The translations under genes were made by a program, and so were the position numbers. A DNA stretch of 64,000 nt, from positions 62,001-126,000 of the forward strand of contig NZ_CP009302.1 in assembly GCF_000814825.1 (NCBI RefSeq), written 5' to 3'. The notes below the pieces were generated by a model. The model did no database searches. It saw only the letters and a list, made by a program, of their open reading frames with translations, and was not told where the DNA came from. This stretch comes from Berryella intestinalis (GTDB lineage: Bacteria; Actinomycetota; Coriobacteriia; Coriobacteriales; Eggerthellaceae). Positions 8,705 to 16,821 of this stretch are shown in pieces (the stretch's first letter is position 1; each line of letters opens with the position of its first letter).

Positions 8705-8710
8705 TATAAT
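8705..8710 (+). promoter_or_regulatory. -10 element upstream of the CNNM/CBS gene
   Basis: TATAAT 46 nt before the ATG at 8756; no convincing -35 at the right distance. It lies in the 256-nt divergent region between mscL and the CNNM gene, where no other feature was recognised. Confidence 0.4.
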
Positions 8711-8755
8711 GGAGAAATTAAATCGAGCCCCTTTTCGAGGAGAGTCAAGCACCTT

Positions 8756-10087
8756 ATGCCGCTACCGCTCAGTCTGTTTCTGGTCGCGTTGTTCCTGGCG
8801 ATGAATGCGTTTTTCGTCGTCGCCGAGTTCGCAATGGTGCGCGTGCGCCCCTCGCAGGTCGACATCGCGGTGCAGGAGGGCAAGCCCGGGGCGAAGGCCA
8901 CGAAGGTGGTCACCGAGAACGTCAATGCGTACCTTTCGGCGTGTCAGCTGGGCATCACGCTTGCCTCTCTGGCGTTGGGCTGGTTGGGCGAGCCCGCGTT
9001 CGCGCACCTGATAACCCCGGCGTTCGAGGTTCTGGGGCTGCCCCAGGTCGCGATCGGTCCCACGGCGGTGGCGATCGGCTACATCATCATGACGTCTTTG
9101 CACGTGGTGGTGGGCGAGCTGATCCCTAAGTCGTTCGCCATCTACTCGACGGAGCGGTTCGCGCTCATGACGGCTCCGGTACTGAAGGTGTTCTACACCG
9201 TTACATACCCGATCATGGTGTGCTTCAATTCCATCACCGATTTCGTGATGCGGCTGGCGGGCCACGAGTCGGCCGACGAGCACGAGGTGTACACCGACGA
9301 GGAGATCAAGCTGCTGATCGACGAGTCGACCGAAAGCGGGCTGATCGATCCGGAGCGCAACGCGATCGTGGACAACGTGTTCGACATCGGCGACAAGGAC
9401 GCCGAGGCCATCATGACGCCGCGTACCGACGTGGTGTGCCTCGACTTGGAGGATTCGCTTGCGGAGAACATGCAGCTGGCGCGTAACTACAAGTACACGC
9501 GCTACCCGGTGTGTCGAGGGGACAAAGACCGCATCGTCGGGTTCATCCATGTGAAGGACCTGTTCACGGCGCCGAAGGGAACGCCGCTCGAGGATATGCG
9601 CATCCGTCCCATCGATGCGGTGCCCGAAGGGATTCCCGTGTCGAAGCTGCTGCAGATGCTTCAGCAGAGCAGCGGGAAGATCGTGGTGGTGGTCGACGAG
9701 CACGGCGGGACGTCGGGCATCGTGACCATGGCCGACATCATGGAGCAGATCGTCGGGCGCATGCAGGACGAATACCGGCATGGGGACGATGGTCGCGTCG
9801 AGACGCTGGAGGACGGCGCGGTGGTGATCGACGGCTTGCGGCCGATCGACGAGACCGTGGAGCTTCTGGGATTCGAGCCCGAAGAGGCGTCCGAGTGCGA
9901 AACGGCGGGCGGGTTGCTGCTGGTGCTGTTCGATCGCATTCCCGCCGAGGGCGACGAGGTGTCTGTGGAGGGAGGCGGCAAGCGCGCCCGCTTCACAGTG
10001 ATGGCGATGGACAAGCTGCGTATCGACAAGATCCGCGTGGAACTCGAGAGCGTTTCCGCTGATGATTCCGATGATGGCGGGCAGTAG
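8756..10087 (+). CDS. CNNM/CBS-pair membrane protein (hemolysin C/CorC type)
   Basis: Member of the CNNM-CBS-CorC_HlyC family, implicated in magnesium or cobalt efflux. From ATG 8756 the 443-aa protein has an N-terminal CNNM membrane domain (MPLPLSLFLVALFLAMNAFFVVAEFAMVR, then three more helices to about residue 150). Two CBS domains follow (IMTPRTDVVCLD; GFIHVKDLF; GKIVVVVDEHGGTSGIVTMADIMEQIVG) and a CorC_HlyC domain (from about residue 345). GAGGAGAG (8737-8744) precedes this start. An earlier in-frame start at 8612 would place the -10 box inside the gene and is unlikely. Confidence 0.93.
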   Translation: MPLPLSLFLVALFLAMNAFFVVAEFAMVRVRPSQVDIAVQEGKPGAKATKVVTENVNAYLSACQLGITLASLALGWLGEPAFAHLITPAFEVLGLPQVAIGPTAVAIGYIIMTSLHVVVGELIPKSFAIYSTERFALMTAPVLKVFYTVTYPIMVCFNSITDFVMRLAGHESADEHEVYTDEEIKLLIDESTESGLIDPERNAIVDNVFDIGDKDAEAIMTPRTDVVCLDLEDSLAENMQLARNYKYTRYPVCRGDKDRIVGFIHVKDLFTAPKGTPLEDMRIRPIDAVPEGIPVSKLLQMLQQSSGKIVVVVDEHGGTSGIVTMADIMEQIVGRMQDEYRHGDDGRVETLEDGAVVIDGLRPIDETVELLGFEPEEASECETAGGLLLVLFDRIPAEGDEVSVEGGGKRARFTVMAMDKLRIDKIRVELESVSADDSDDGGQ

Positions 10088-10186
10088 TTTCCGTGCGTTT
10101 CGTGCGTGATCCGGCGGTTTTCCGGGTGGTTTCGGATGGCGTGCGGGTCGGCAATTGTGAAGCTTTGAGGATGAGGACGCTTCTAT

Positions 10187-10215
10187 TTGCACGATAGCGG
10201 TGCTGCTGGTATCAT
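10187..10215 (+). promoter_or_regulatory. Promoter of the initiator tRNA
   Basis: TTGCAC (10187-10192), a 17-nt spacer, then TATCAT (10210-10215). The predicted start is about 30 nt before the tRNA. Confidence 0.7.
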
Positions 10216-10252
10216 ATCTCTTCGCTGGTTTGCACGAACCAGCCATACATAG

Positions 10253-10330
<78 letters not shown>

Positions 10331-10340
10331 AAACTTACAA

Positions 10341-10370
10341 GGTCGGAAGCAATAGCTTCCGACCTTTCTT
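10341..10370 (+). terminator. Intrinsic terminator after tRNA-fMet
   Basis: A 10-bp stem (10341-10350 with 10355-10364) with an AATA loop, followed by TTCTT. Confidence 0.85.
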
Positions 10371-10540
10371 ACTTCCGAGAGAATCCGACTCAAAATCCAA
10401 TCAGGGGGCTATGTTTCAAAAAGTGTATCTGCCTGATTATTCACTGCCTGTATTCCGTGGGCGTCTGGAACTCGCTCCAGGCGATTCCGGTGCCGTATTC
10501 CTCAGGTCTCCCGTCGTCCCTGCCAGGCTTGACTGACGCA

Positions 10541-10942
10541 GCTGCGAAGGAGCCGTTTACGTACACGAGTTAGAGAATGCGCACGAAATAGAGTGACCGC
10601 AATTGGATTTGGGCAAATCGAGAAGGATACGGAGCAGTTATTCCATATGCCGCTTCCGCTTGATTTCCGCACGGAGGTAATTGAGCGTCGGCTTCTAATC
10701 ACGTTGGCATATTTCTCGCCAGTGGTTTACAGCAGGAACGAGTCTGGTTTGATCGCGTTGGCCTCACAAAGGAACGACTTGTGCCGAAGAGGGAATGCAC
10801 GGACTATCAAGCGATGCAGAGAGGAACCTTGAAGCATCAATCCTTCATGGGTAGCGGTAGTTTCGCTTGGAACGAGGAATCGGACGGTGTCGATATTCTA
10901 ATCAGCTGCACAACTATCAACCATAGTAAGATGCGCTACTGA
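10541..10942 (+). pseudogene. Remnant of an S8-family (subtilisin-like) peptidase C-terminus
   Basis: Three frames must be joined to recover the protein. VYVHELENAHEIE stops at 10594-10596. VTAIGFGQIEKDTEQLFHMPLPLDF through LLITLAYFSPV continues in the next frame from 10593. WFDRVGLTKERLVPKRE, then YQAMQRGTLKHQSF and SDGVDILISC, follow in the third frame from 10745 to the stop at 10942. This order and wording match the C-terminal region of the S8 peptidases often paired with AAA ATPases in anti-phage islands (IteS-like); this is from family memory, not a search. The catalytic part is absent. The gene is clearly dead. Confidence 0.6.
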
Positions 10943-11214
10943 TGGGTCGATTCCGAAGATGGTCGCTGATGCGGTTCGCGCCGTCTCGCGCAATATGAAG
11001 TGCTGCACAATCGTAAAAAGCGCATTGCGTGAAAACACCTCCGGTCGTCCCTGCTCGTGATTCGCAAGGCGGTAGCGAACGTTCTTATGCGTCGTGATCA
11101 AAGGTAGTAGTATTTCAGATAGCCTGTGATAGCTCTAACAACATTTTTTATTGAAAAAAAGTTATTAAATACTACAATAAGCACTTAATGACTTTAAAGT
11201 GTTGTTAGGGGCAG
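10943..11214. other. Non-coding stretch before the Fic gene
   Basis: 10943-11130 shows no recognisable gene. A 67-codon open frame on the minus strand has no ribosome site or family resemblance. 11131-11214 is AT-rich and holds the Fic promoter and an inverted repeat. Confidence 0.5.
11135..11208 (+). promoter_or_regulatory. Fic promoter enclosed by a 9-bp inverted repeat
   Basis: TTGAAA (11151-11156) and TACAAT (11173-11178) are 16 nt apart. CTAACAACA (11135-11143) and its complement TGTTGTTAG (11200-11208) bracket this promoter; the second arm overlaps the ribosome site of the Fic gene. It could be an operator pair, perhaps for the winged helix at the end of the Fic protein itself, or a leader hairpin. 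Confidence 0.5.
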
Positions 11215-12387
11215 ATGATGCGCTACGAAAACAACGGACAAGGATACCTGAGGAAGAATCTTGCCGGTGAAGCGGCGGAATACACCTCTTTTGTTCCGGC
11301 GTCGCTCGCGAGCGTTGTTCCTGTTGAGTTGAGCGAGGAAACGGTAAGGTTGCTGAGCGCCTGCTCCAGAAAGCTCGGCGAGCTTGAGGGTATGCTCCGT
11401 TTCGTTCCGAACGCATCGATGTATCTTGCCATGTATGTGCGCAAGGAAGCGCTTCTCTCGGCACAGATCGAGGGAACCCAGTGCACGTTCGATGACATCC
11501 TGGATCCCGAAAATACTGAGTTGATCAAGCGCAATGTTGCCGATGTTGTTAGCTATATCAAGGCAACTGAATATGCGGTAGAGCGCATGCAGGAACTCCC
11601 GCTCTGCATGCGCCTGCTTAAAGAGGTTCATTCTCAATTACTGGCGGACACGCGCGGTGCGGAGAAGAGTCCTGGCCAAGTCAGATCGTCCCAGAATTGG
11701 ATTGGTCCAAACGGTTGCGGGCTGAGGGATGCGGCGTTTATTCCGCCGAACGTAGAAGACATGAACGAGGCACTTAGCGACCTGGAGAAGTTCATTAACG
11801 ATGCAGCTGATGTTGATCCCGTGGTCAAAGCGTCGCTCGTCCATTATCAGTTTGAGACCGTGCATCCATTCCTGGACGGCAACGGGCGTTTGGGGCGTTT
11901 GTTGGTAACTCTCTCCTTGATGAATGATGGCGCTCTTAGTGCCGCAGTGTTCTATCCGTCGTATCAGTTGAAGCTTCGTAGGAAGGAGTACTACGAGCGC
12001 CTCATGGCCGTAAGAGAAGAAGGCGAGTACGCGCAGTGGGTTGGCTTCTTCTGCGAATGCCTGCTGTCGAGTGCGCAAGACGCTATTGGCTCCCTCGAGA
12101 GGCTCGTTGATTTGCATGCGAAGAACACCAGCTTGATAAATGAATCCCTCGGTCGCTCCGTAGCGAATGGGCAGCGTTTGCTGGAACTTCTGGAAAGCAA
12201 CCCGATTGTTGACGTTTCGTACATTGCGAACAAGCTTGACACAGCGCGCACGACGGCTAGCAACTTAGTGAGTGATTTTGTTGAGCTGGGTATACTTGTA
12301 CAGCGTGATAAGGAAAAGCAACGCTATAGAACATTCCTGTACGAAGAATATCTAAGTATTCTCAGGCAAGGAAGCGATCCGCTGTAA
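11215..12387 (+). CDS. Fic family AMP/NMP-transferase with C-terminal winged helix
   Basis: Fic proteins transfer AMP or a related group to target proteins. The 390-aa chain (start at ATG 11215 or 11218) has the Fic_N-type N-terminal helices with the self-inhibitory motif S82-A-Q-I-E86-G and the catalytic motif HPFLDGNGRLGR (His217). The C-terminal region (about 310-375, SNPIVDVSYIANKLDTARTTASNLV) looks like a winged helix-turn-helix. All catalytic residues are present, so it looks intact. No partner antitoxin is seen. It stands between two decayed genes in a lower-GC patch, which suggests acquisition with a defence island. Confidence 0.93.
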   Translation: MMRYENNGQGYLRKNLAGEAAEYTSFVPASLASVVPVELSEETVRLLSACSRKLGELEGMLRFVPNASMYLAMYVRKEALLSAQIEGTQCTFDDILDPENTELIKRNVADVVSYIKATEYAVERMQELPLCMRLLKEVHSQLLADTRGAEKSPGQVRSSQNWIGPNGCGLRDAAFIPPNVEDMNEALSDLEKFINDAADVDPVVKASLVHYQFETVHPFLDGNGRLGRLLVTLSLMNDGALSAAVFYPSYQLKLRRKEYYERLMAVREEGEYAQWVGFFCECLLSSAQDAIGSLERLVDLHAKNTSLINESLGRSVANGQRLLELLESNPIVDVSYIANKLDTARTTASNLVSDFVELGILVQRDKEKQRYRTFLYEEYLSILRQGSDPL

Positions 12388-12604
12388 GGATAACCGAATG
12401 CGTTGTATCCGAACGCATGTGCTTCGATTGTGGGAATAATCGACCATTACCGAACTAAGGATACGGAATCGCACGCGAATGGGAGAGCGATTCAGCATTC
12501 TGTATTGGCTATACTCGATTAGAGAACCCGCTCATTTCTGTGGCTATTCGACAAGCTGCTAAGGTCAAGACGCCAAAGCCGCGGTTCTTTCGAGGTGGGT
12601 CACT
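12388..12604. other. Intergenic, no recognisable feature
   Basis: Short AT-richer sequence between the Fic gene and the helicase remnant; I see no promoter, terminator or coding signal. Confidence 0.4.
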
Positions 12605-12875
12605 CGCCTATTCTTTTCCAGGATTTCTTGACAGAGCTTGTCGAATTGCTGAATCAAGCCTTTCGTCCTCGCATGAGTCATCAGTGCGAAACCTTATGAG
12701 GGGAAGATCGTACTTTGCCGTGATTGCGTCTTTCAAGGTGTCTACCATAGTGGAAAGCCTTGTCAGGATTGCTTTTGAATACGACTCTCCACTTGTCTTC
12801 ATGCGGTTCGATTTGCAGGACCTCGTCAGTTCTATCTCTGCCGTTCAGTAATACCAACCTGTTGCTTTCCGTCAT
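12605..12875 (-). pseudogene. Internally deleted remnant of a superfamily I helicase with DUF2726-like C-terminus
   Basis: Two minus-strand pieces remain. The first, from ATG 12875, reads MTESNRLVLLNGRDRTDEV then KWRVVFKSNPDKAFHYG, which resembles the very N-terminus of large defence-associated helicases. It then runs out of frame. The second (around 12750-12608) reads KDAITAKYDLPLIRFRTDDS then LDSAIRQAL, resembling the end of a DUF2726 domain. Joining a gene's two ends while the middle is missing points to a large internal deletion plus frameshift. Assignment is from family memory and tentative. Confidence 0.45.
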
Positions 12876-13099
12876 GTTCGCCTCGGTTCAGCGCCTTATG
12901 AAATTATAGTGAACAAAGTGGGCGCTAAGCGACCAGCGTGGCAGCGGGCGTCGCCGTAGCGTTGTGTTCACGGTGAGTTCTATCGGCAAAGCGGTGCTGC
13001 TTACCTGCTATTCTTGGAAATATGAAAGTTTGCGTCTACTTTCGGACCGCTTGCAGAATGGGGTAGTATTGACAAAAAGAACGACCCATCGGAGGGCGT
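12876..13099. other. Upstream region of the XpaC gene
   Basis: No coding signal. A possible -10 (TAGTAT, 13064-13069) lies 31 nt before the GTG at 13100; the -35 is not clear. Confidence 0.35.
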
Positions 13100-14317
13100 G
13101 TGGCACAGCCGAAGAACATACCTGATCAGATTGGCGAAACGGTCCAGGACGCCTTAGATCACCAGGACTTCAGCAAGATCCAGGACATGGTGCAGCGAAG
13201 CATGGGCGCCGCAGTTAGGGGGATCGGCGTTGGTCTCTCGCAGGCTGCCGGGGCTTCTCACAGGGTATACGAAGATTACCGACGTTCCCAGGCCGAGCGT
13301 TTGGCGCGGGAGCAGGAGCGGCAAGAGATCGCGCGTGTTTCGCCCTCGCGGTTTGCGGAGCCGCGAAGCCAGAAGGCCTCCGGGGTCGTTATGGCTCTCC
13401 TCGGCGGGATTTTCTCCGGCCTGTTCGGGACCGTCGCGCTGGTTGCGTCCGTAGGTGCGCTGGCGGGTGCGGGCGACCTGTTCGCTTCGAGTGCTGCGGT
13501 TTTGCTGGCGCTTGCGGGCGCAAGCCTGGGAGTCGCCATCGTAGGGGGCAAGCGCCTGGGGATGATCAGCCGATTCTCTCGATACCGCCGGACCATCGGC
13601 GCATCCGAGGCGTTTTCTCTGACCGAGCTGGCAGGCAGCACGGGCCGCACGGCCGCGGCGGTTTCCAAGGACCTTTCGAAGATGATCGAAAGGGGTCTGT
13701 TTCTGCAGGCTCACGTCGACCAAAGTGCGGACACGCTGTTCCTTACGGATGCTGCTTACAACACGTTCCGAAATGACCGGGAGGAACAAGCAAAAGAAGA
13801 GTACCGCGAGCGCCTTCGTCAGCAGGCCTCAAACGGACGCTCGCAGGAGCGACCCCTCACCGATGCCGAGCGTGAAAAGCTGCGTGAGGGTCGTGAGTTT
13901 CTGGAACAGATCCGGGCGCGCATTCCCGACCTGGGATCCGAAGAAGCCAAGAAGAAAGCCGAGGCTATCAGCCTGGTTGCGGACAACATCTTCAACCGAG
14001 CCGAACAGGATCCGGACGTCATCGAGGGCCTGGATCAGATGGTGGGGTACTATCTGCCGCTGACCATCAAGCTGCTGGACGCGTACGCCGATCTGGTTTC
14101 GCAGCCCATCCAAAGCGAGAGCATCGGCGTGTCCCGACACGAGATAGAGGGCACACTGGAAACGCTGGTTGGCGCGTTCGCGAAGCTTCACGATTCCCTG
14201 TTCCGTGATATGACCTGGGACGTTTCCACCGATATATCGGTGTTGAACGCAATGTTGGCGCAAGACGGCTTGGCCGAAGATCCATTCGAGAGGAAAGCGG
14301 GACGCAACCATGAGTGA
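13100..14317 (+). CDS. XpaC-like protein (5-bromo-4-chloroindolyl phosphate hydrolysis family)
   Basis: Family PF10112-type protein, usually encoded next to telA; the true function is unknown and the family name derives from a colony phenotype. The 405-aa protein starts at a GTG just after GGAGGG (13091-13096). It has an amphipathic N-terminal region, two membrane helices (about 95-122 and 130-155), a winged-helix-like stretch (FSLTELAGSTGRTAAAVSKDLSKMIERGLF), and a C-terminal helical domain. It overlaps telA by 8 nt, so the two are translationally coupled. Confidence 0.85.
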   Translation: MAQPKNIPDQIGETVQDALDHQDFSKIQDMVQRSMGAAVRGIGVGLSQAAGASHRVYEDYRRSQAERLAREQERQEIARVSPSRFAEPRSQKASGVVMALLGGIFSGLFGTVALVASVGALAGAGDLFASSAAVLLALAGASLGVAIVGGKRLGMISRFSRYRRTIGASEAFSLTELAGSTGRTAAAVSKDLSKMIERGLFLQAHVDQSADTLFLTDAAYNTFRNDREEQAKEEYRERLRQQASNGRSQERPLTDAEREKLREGREFLEQIRARIPDLGSEEAKKKAEAISLVADNIFNRAEQDPDVIEGLDQMVGYYLPLTIKLLDAYADLVSQPIQSESIGVSRHEIEGTLETLVGAFAKLHDSLFRDMTWDVSTDISVLNAMLAQDGLAEDPFERKAGRNHE

Positions 14318-15482
14318 CGAAATCAAGCTTACGTTCGACACGGCCGATACCGGCGAGAGCGAGAACAAGGCGGCTGCCATAGTTCGCGAGATGAGCCAGG
14401 CCGATGTGCTTGCGCCTGATGCCGCCGCCTCTGTGAGCAAGTTCGAGGACGAGGGCGCCAGCTCGCTTTCCCCCGAGATGTTGGCGCAGGTAGATGCGTT
14501 TTCGAAGCAGATAGACCTGCATAGCACGAACGCCATCCTGCAGTACGGTTCGGGCGCGCAGAAGAAGATGGCGGACTTCTCGGAGACCGCATTGAGCAGC
14601 GTGCGTACGCAGAACCTGGGCGAGGTCGGAGATCTGCTGGCCGGCGTCGTCACCGATCTGCGCAGTTTCGACGCGGAGGACGAGAAGGGCATCCGCGGCT
14701 TCTTCAAACGGGGCGCCAACAAGATCGAGAGCCTGCGCGCGAGGTACGACGACGTCCAGGGCAACGTGGACAAGACCGTGAAAGAGCTCCAAACGCACCA
14801 GATCAAGCTGATGAAAGACTCGGCCATGCTGGACAAGCTGTACCAGCTGAACCTGGAATACTACAAGGAACTGACCATGTACATCATGGCGGGCAAGAAG
14901 CGTCTGGAGGAAGTGCGTACAGGCGAGCTTGCCGGCCTGGTAGCGAAGGCCCAGGCGTCGGGCAAGACCGAAGACGCGCAAGCGGCGCAGGACCTTGACG
15001 TGAAGTGCACGCGCCTGGAGAAGAAGATCTCCGACCTGCAGCTAACGCGGACCATCACGATGCAGACCGCGCCGCAGATTCGAATGGTGCAGGACGGCGA
15101 AGCGGTGATGATCGAAAAGATCCAGACCACCATCGTGAACACCATCCCGCTGTGGAAGAGCCAGATGATCCTGGCCCTGGGCATCGAGAACTCCGCGCAG
15201 GCCGTGAAGGCGCAGAACGCCGTAACGGATATGACGAACAACCTGTTGCGCAAGAACGCCGACATGCTGCATCAGTCGTCCGTGGACATCGCGCGCGAGA
15301 CGGAGCGCGGCATCGTGGACATCGAGACGCTGAAGCACACGAACGAGCAGCTGATCAAGACGTTCGACGAGGTTCTGCAGGTGCAGCAGGAAGGCCGCGA
15401 GAAGCGTCAGCAGGCCGAGGTGGAGATGCAGCGCATCGAAGACGAGCTGAAGGAGAAGCTGCTGAAGGCCAGCAGCAAGTAG
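14310..15482 (+). CDS. telA: TelA/toxic anion resistance family protein
   Basis: Helical PF05816 family, linked to tellurite, bacteriocin and envelope-stress resistance; the mechanism is unsettled. It has 390 aa, full length. Conserved stretches include TVKELQTHQIKLMKDSAMLDKLYQ, YYKELTMYIMAGKKRLEE and IPLWKSQMILALGIENSAQAVKAQNAV, with a C-terminal coiled coil (LIKTFDEVLQVQQEGREKRQQAE). It forms an operon with the XpaC-like gene. Confidence 0.93.
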   Translation: MSDEIKLTFDTADTGESENKAAAIVREMSQADVLAPDAAASVSKFEDEGASSLSPEMLAQVDAFSKQIDLHSTNAILQYGSGAQKKMADFSETALSSVRTQNLGEVGDLLAGVVTDLRSFDAEDEKGIRGFFKRGANKIESLRARYDDVQGNVDKTVKELQTHQIKLMKDSAMLDKLYQLNLEYYKELTMYIMAGKKRLEEVRTGELAGLVAKAQASGKTEDAQAAQDLDVKCTRLEKKISDLQLTRTITMQTAPQIRMVQDGEAVMIEKIQTTIVNTIPLWKSQMILALGIENSAQAVKAQNAVTDMTNNLLRKNADMLHQSSVDIARETERGIVDIETLKHTNEQLIKTFDEVLQVQQEGREKRQQAEVEMQRIEDELKEKLLKASSK

Positions 15483-15532
15483 CCGGCGTCGTTCAAAGCC
15501 GCTCCTCAGCGAGTCTTTTCTGGGGATCGGCC

Positions 15533-15985
15533 TCAGCTCCGTTCCGCCCCGCTGTCGCCTGCCCGCCTGCGGATCTCGGCCTCTATGTCTGCGAGGGTGA
15601 CGGCTTGGAGCTGGTCTTCGAGGGCTTGCTGCGCGCGTGCGAGGGGCCCTTCGATCGCTGCGTGGATGTTTCCCCCCACCGGGCATTGGGGGTGGGGGTT
15701 CTCGTGGAAGTGGAAAAGCGAGTCGGCCTCGCTTCGGTCGACCGCCTTCCAGAGATCCAGAAACGTGATATCGCTCAGCGGCCGCGCCACTTCGATACCG
15801 GACTTTCCCTTGCTCGAAACGATGATGCCCGCCTTCTTCAGCATGCTCATGATCGTGCGCACCATCACAGGGCTCGTGCCGAGGCTTCCCGCCAGGAAAG
15901 TGCTTGTGACAGGGCGCGAGTCGCTGAAGTAGTCGATGGCGCAAACCATGTGCGCCGCCATGGTGAGCCTGCTGGTTATCTGCAC
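15533..15985 (-). CDS. Rrf2 family transcriptional regulator
   Basis: 150-aa winged-helix regulator (Rrf2/YwnA type). From GTG 15985 it reads [20 protein letters not shown], then the recognition region TSTFLAGSLGTSPVMVRTIMSMLKKAGIIVSSKGKSG. It has Cys in FHENPHPQCPVGGNIHAAIE but not the three clustered Cys of iron-sulfur IscR/NsrR, so it probably senses by another route. The start overlaps the end of the ABC ATPase gene by 10 nt and its GGAGGA site lies inside that gene. As the last gene of the operon it is a good candidate to bind the tandem operator at 19014-19052. Confidence 0.88.
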   Translation of the reverse strand: MQITSRLTMAAHMVCAIDYFSDSRPVTSTFLAGSLGTSPVMVRTIMSMLKKAGIIVSSKGKSGIEVARPLSDITFLDLWKAVDRSEADSLFHFHENPHPQCPVGGNIHAAIEGPLARAQQALEDQLQAVTLADIEAEIRRRAGDSGAERS

Positions 15986-16821
15986 AGATCCTCCTTCTTT
16001 GCCGCAACCGCCGCCTCCGCCTGCGCCGCTCCGCTGTGCGTGCAGGAGCGCAGTTGCCCATCGTCCAAGTCGCAGGTGCGCCGCTTGCGGGAAACCAGAC
16101 GGGAGACGAACTCCGTCGCCGGGCGCGCCAGGATTTCTTGCGGCGCGGCATGCTGCTGGATCGCTCCCGCGTCCATCACCAGGACCTTGGTCCCAAGGCG
16201 CAGCGCTTCGCCGATATCGTGCGTGACGAACAGGACCGTGATGCCGCACTCCTTGTGGATGCGCGCGATCTCCTCTTGAAGCTGCTCGCGGGTTATCTCG
16301 TCCACAGCGCCGAAGGGTTCGTCCATGAGAAGGATGTCGGGAGAGGCGGCAAGGGCGCGGGCGATTCCCACGCGCTGCTGCTGGCCGCCCGAAAGCTCTG
16401 CCGGATAGCGCTCGCGCATCTCCCCGGGCAATCCCACGATGTCCATCCATTTGCCGACCGCCTCGTCGGTGCGCTTGCGGTCGCGTCCGTTCAACAGGTC
16501 GGGCACATATGAGATGTTCTCCCCGACCGTCATATGGGGGAAGAGGACGCTTCCCTGGATCGCGTAGCCGATATTGCGGCGCAGTGCGATGGCGTCGATG
16601 TCGCGCACGTTCGTCCCGCCCACCAACACATCGCCAGAGGAGGGTTCGACCAGGCGGTTCACCATTTTGAGGGCCGTGGTTTTGCCGCATCCCGAAGACC
16701 CGACGATGGTTAGGAACTCGCCGCGCGCGACGCGCAGGTTGAAGTCGTGTAGGACGCGTTTCTCGCCGTATGACTTGCTGACGTGCCGGTATTCGATTGC
16801 GATATCAGCCGATGCGCTCAT
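15976..16821 (-). CDS. ABC transporter ATPase, glycine betaine/choline/carnitine (OpuCA/ProV) type
   Basis: Energises osmoprotectant uptake. It has 281 aa. Walker [15 protein letters not shown]-loop [17 protein letters not shown], signature [15 protein letters not shown], Walker [17 protein letters not shown] and H-loop VTHD are all present. It lacks the C-terminal CBS pair of many OpuCA proteins; instead it ends in a short Cys-containing tail. Its ATG overlaps the stop of the permease gene (ATGA). Confidence 0.94.
   Translation of the reverse strand: MSASADIAIEYRHVSKSYGEKRVLHDFNLRVARGEFLTIVGSSGCGKTTALKMVNRLVEPSSGDVLVGGTNVRDIDAIALRRNIGYAIQGSVLFPHMTVGENISYVPDLLNGRDRKRTDEAVGKWMDIVGLPGEMRERYPAELSGGQQQRVGIARALAASPDILLMDEPFGAVDEITREQLQEEIARIHKECGITVLFVTHDIGEALRLGTKVLVMDAGAIQQHAAPQEILARPATEFVSRLVSRKRRTCDLDDGQLRSCTHSGAAQAEAAVAAKKEDLCR

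Noticed and set aside
10898-11101. 67-codon open frame on the minus strand
   Set aside because: No ribosome site, no family resemblance, and it partly overlaps the end of the S8 remnant.
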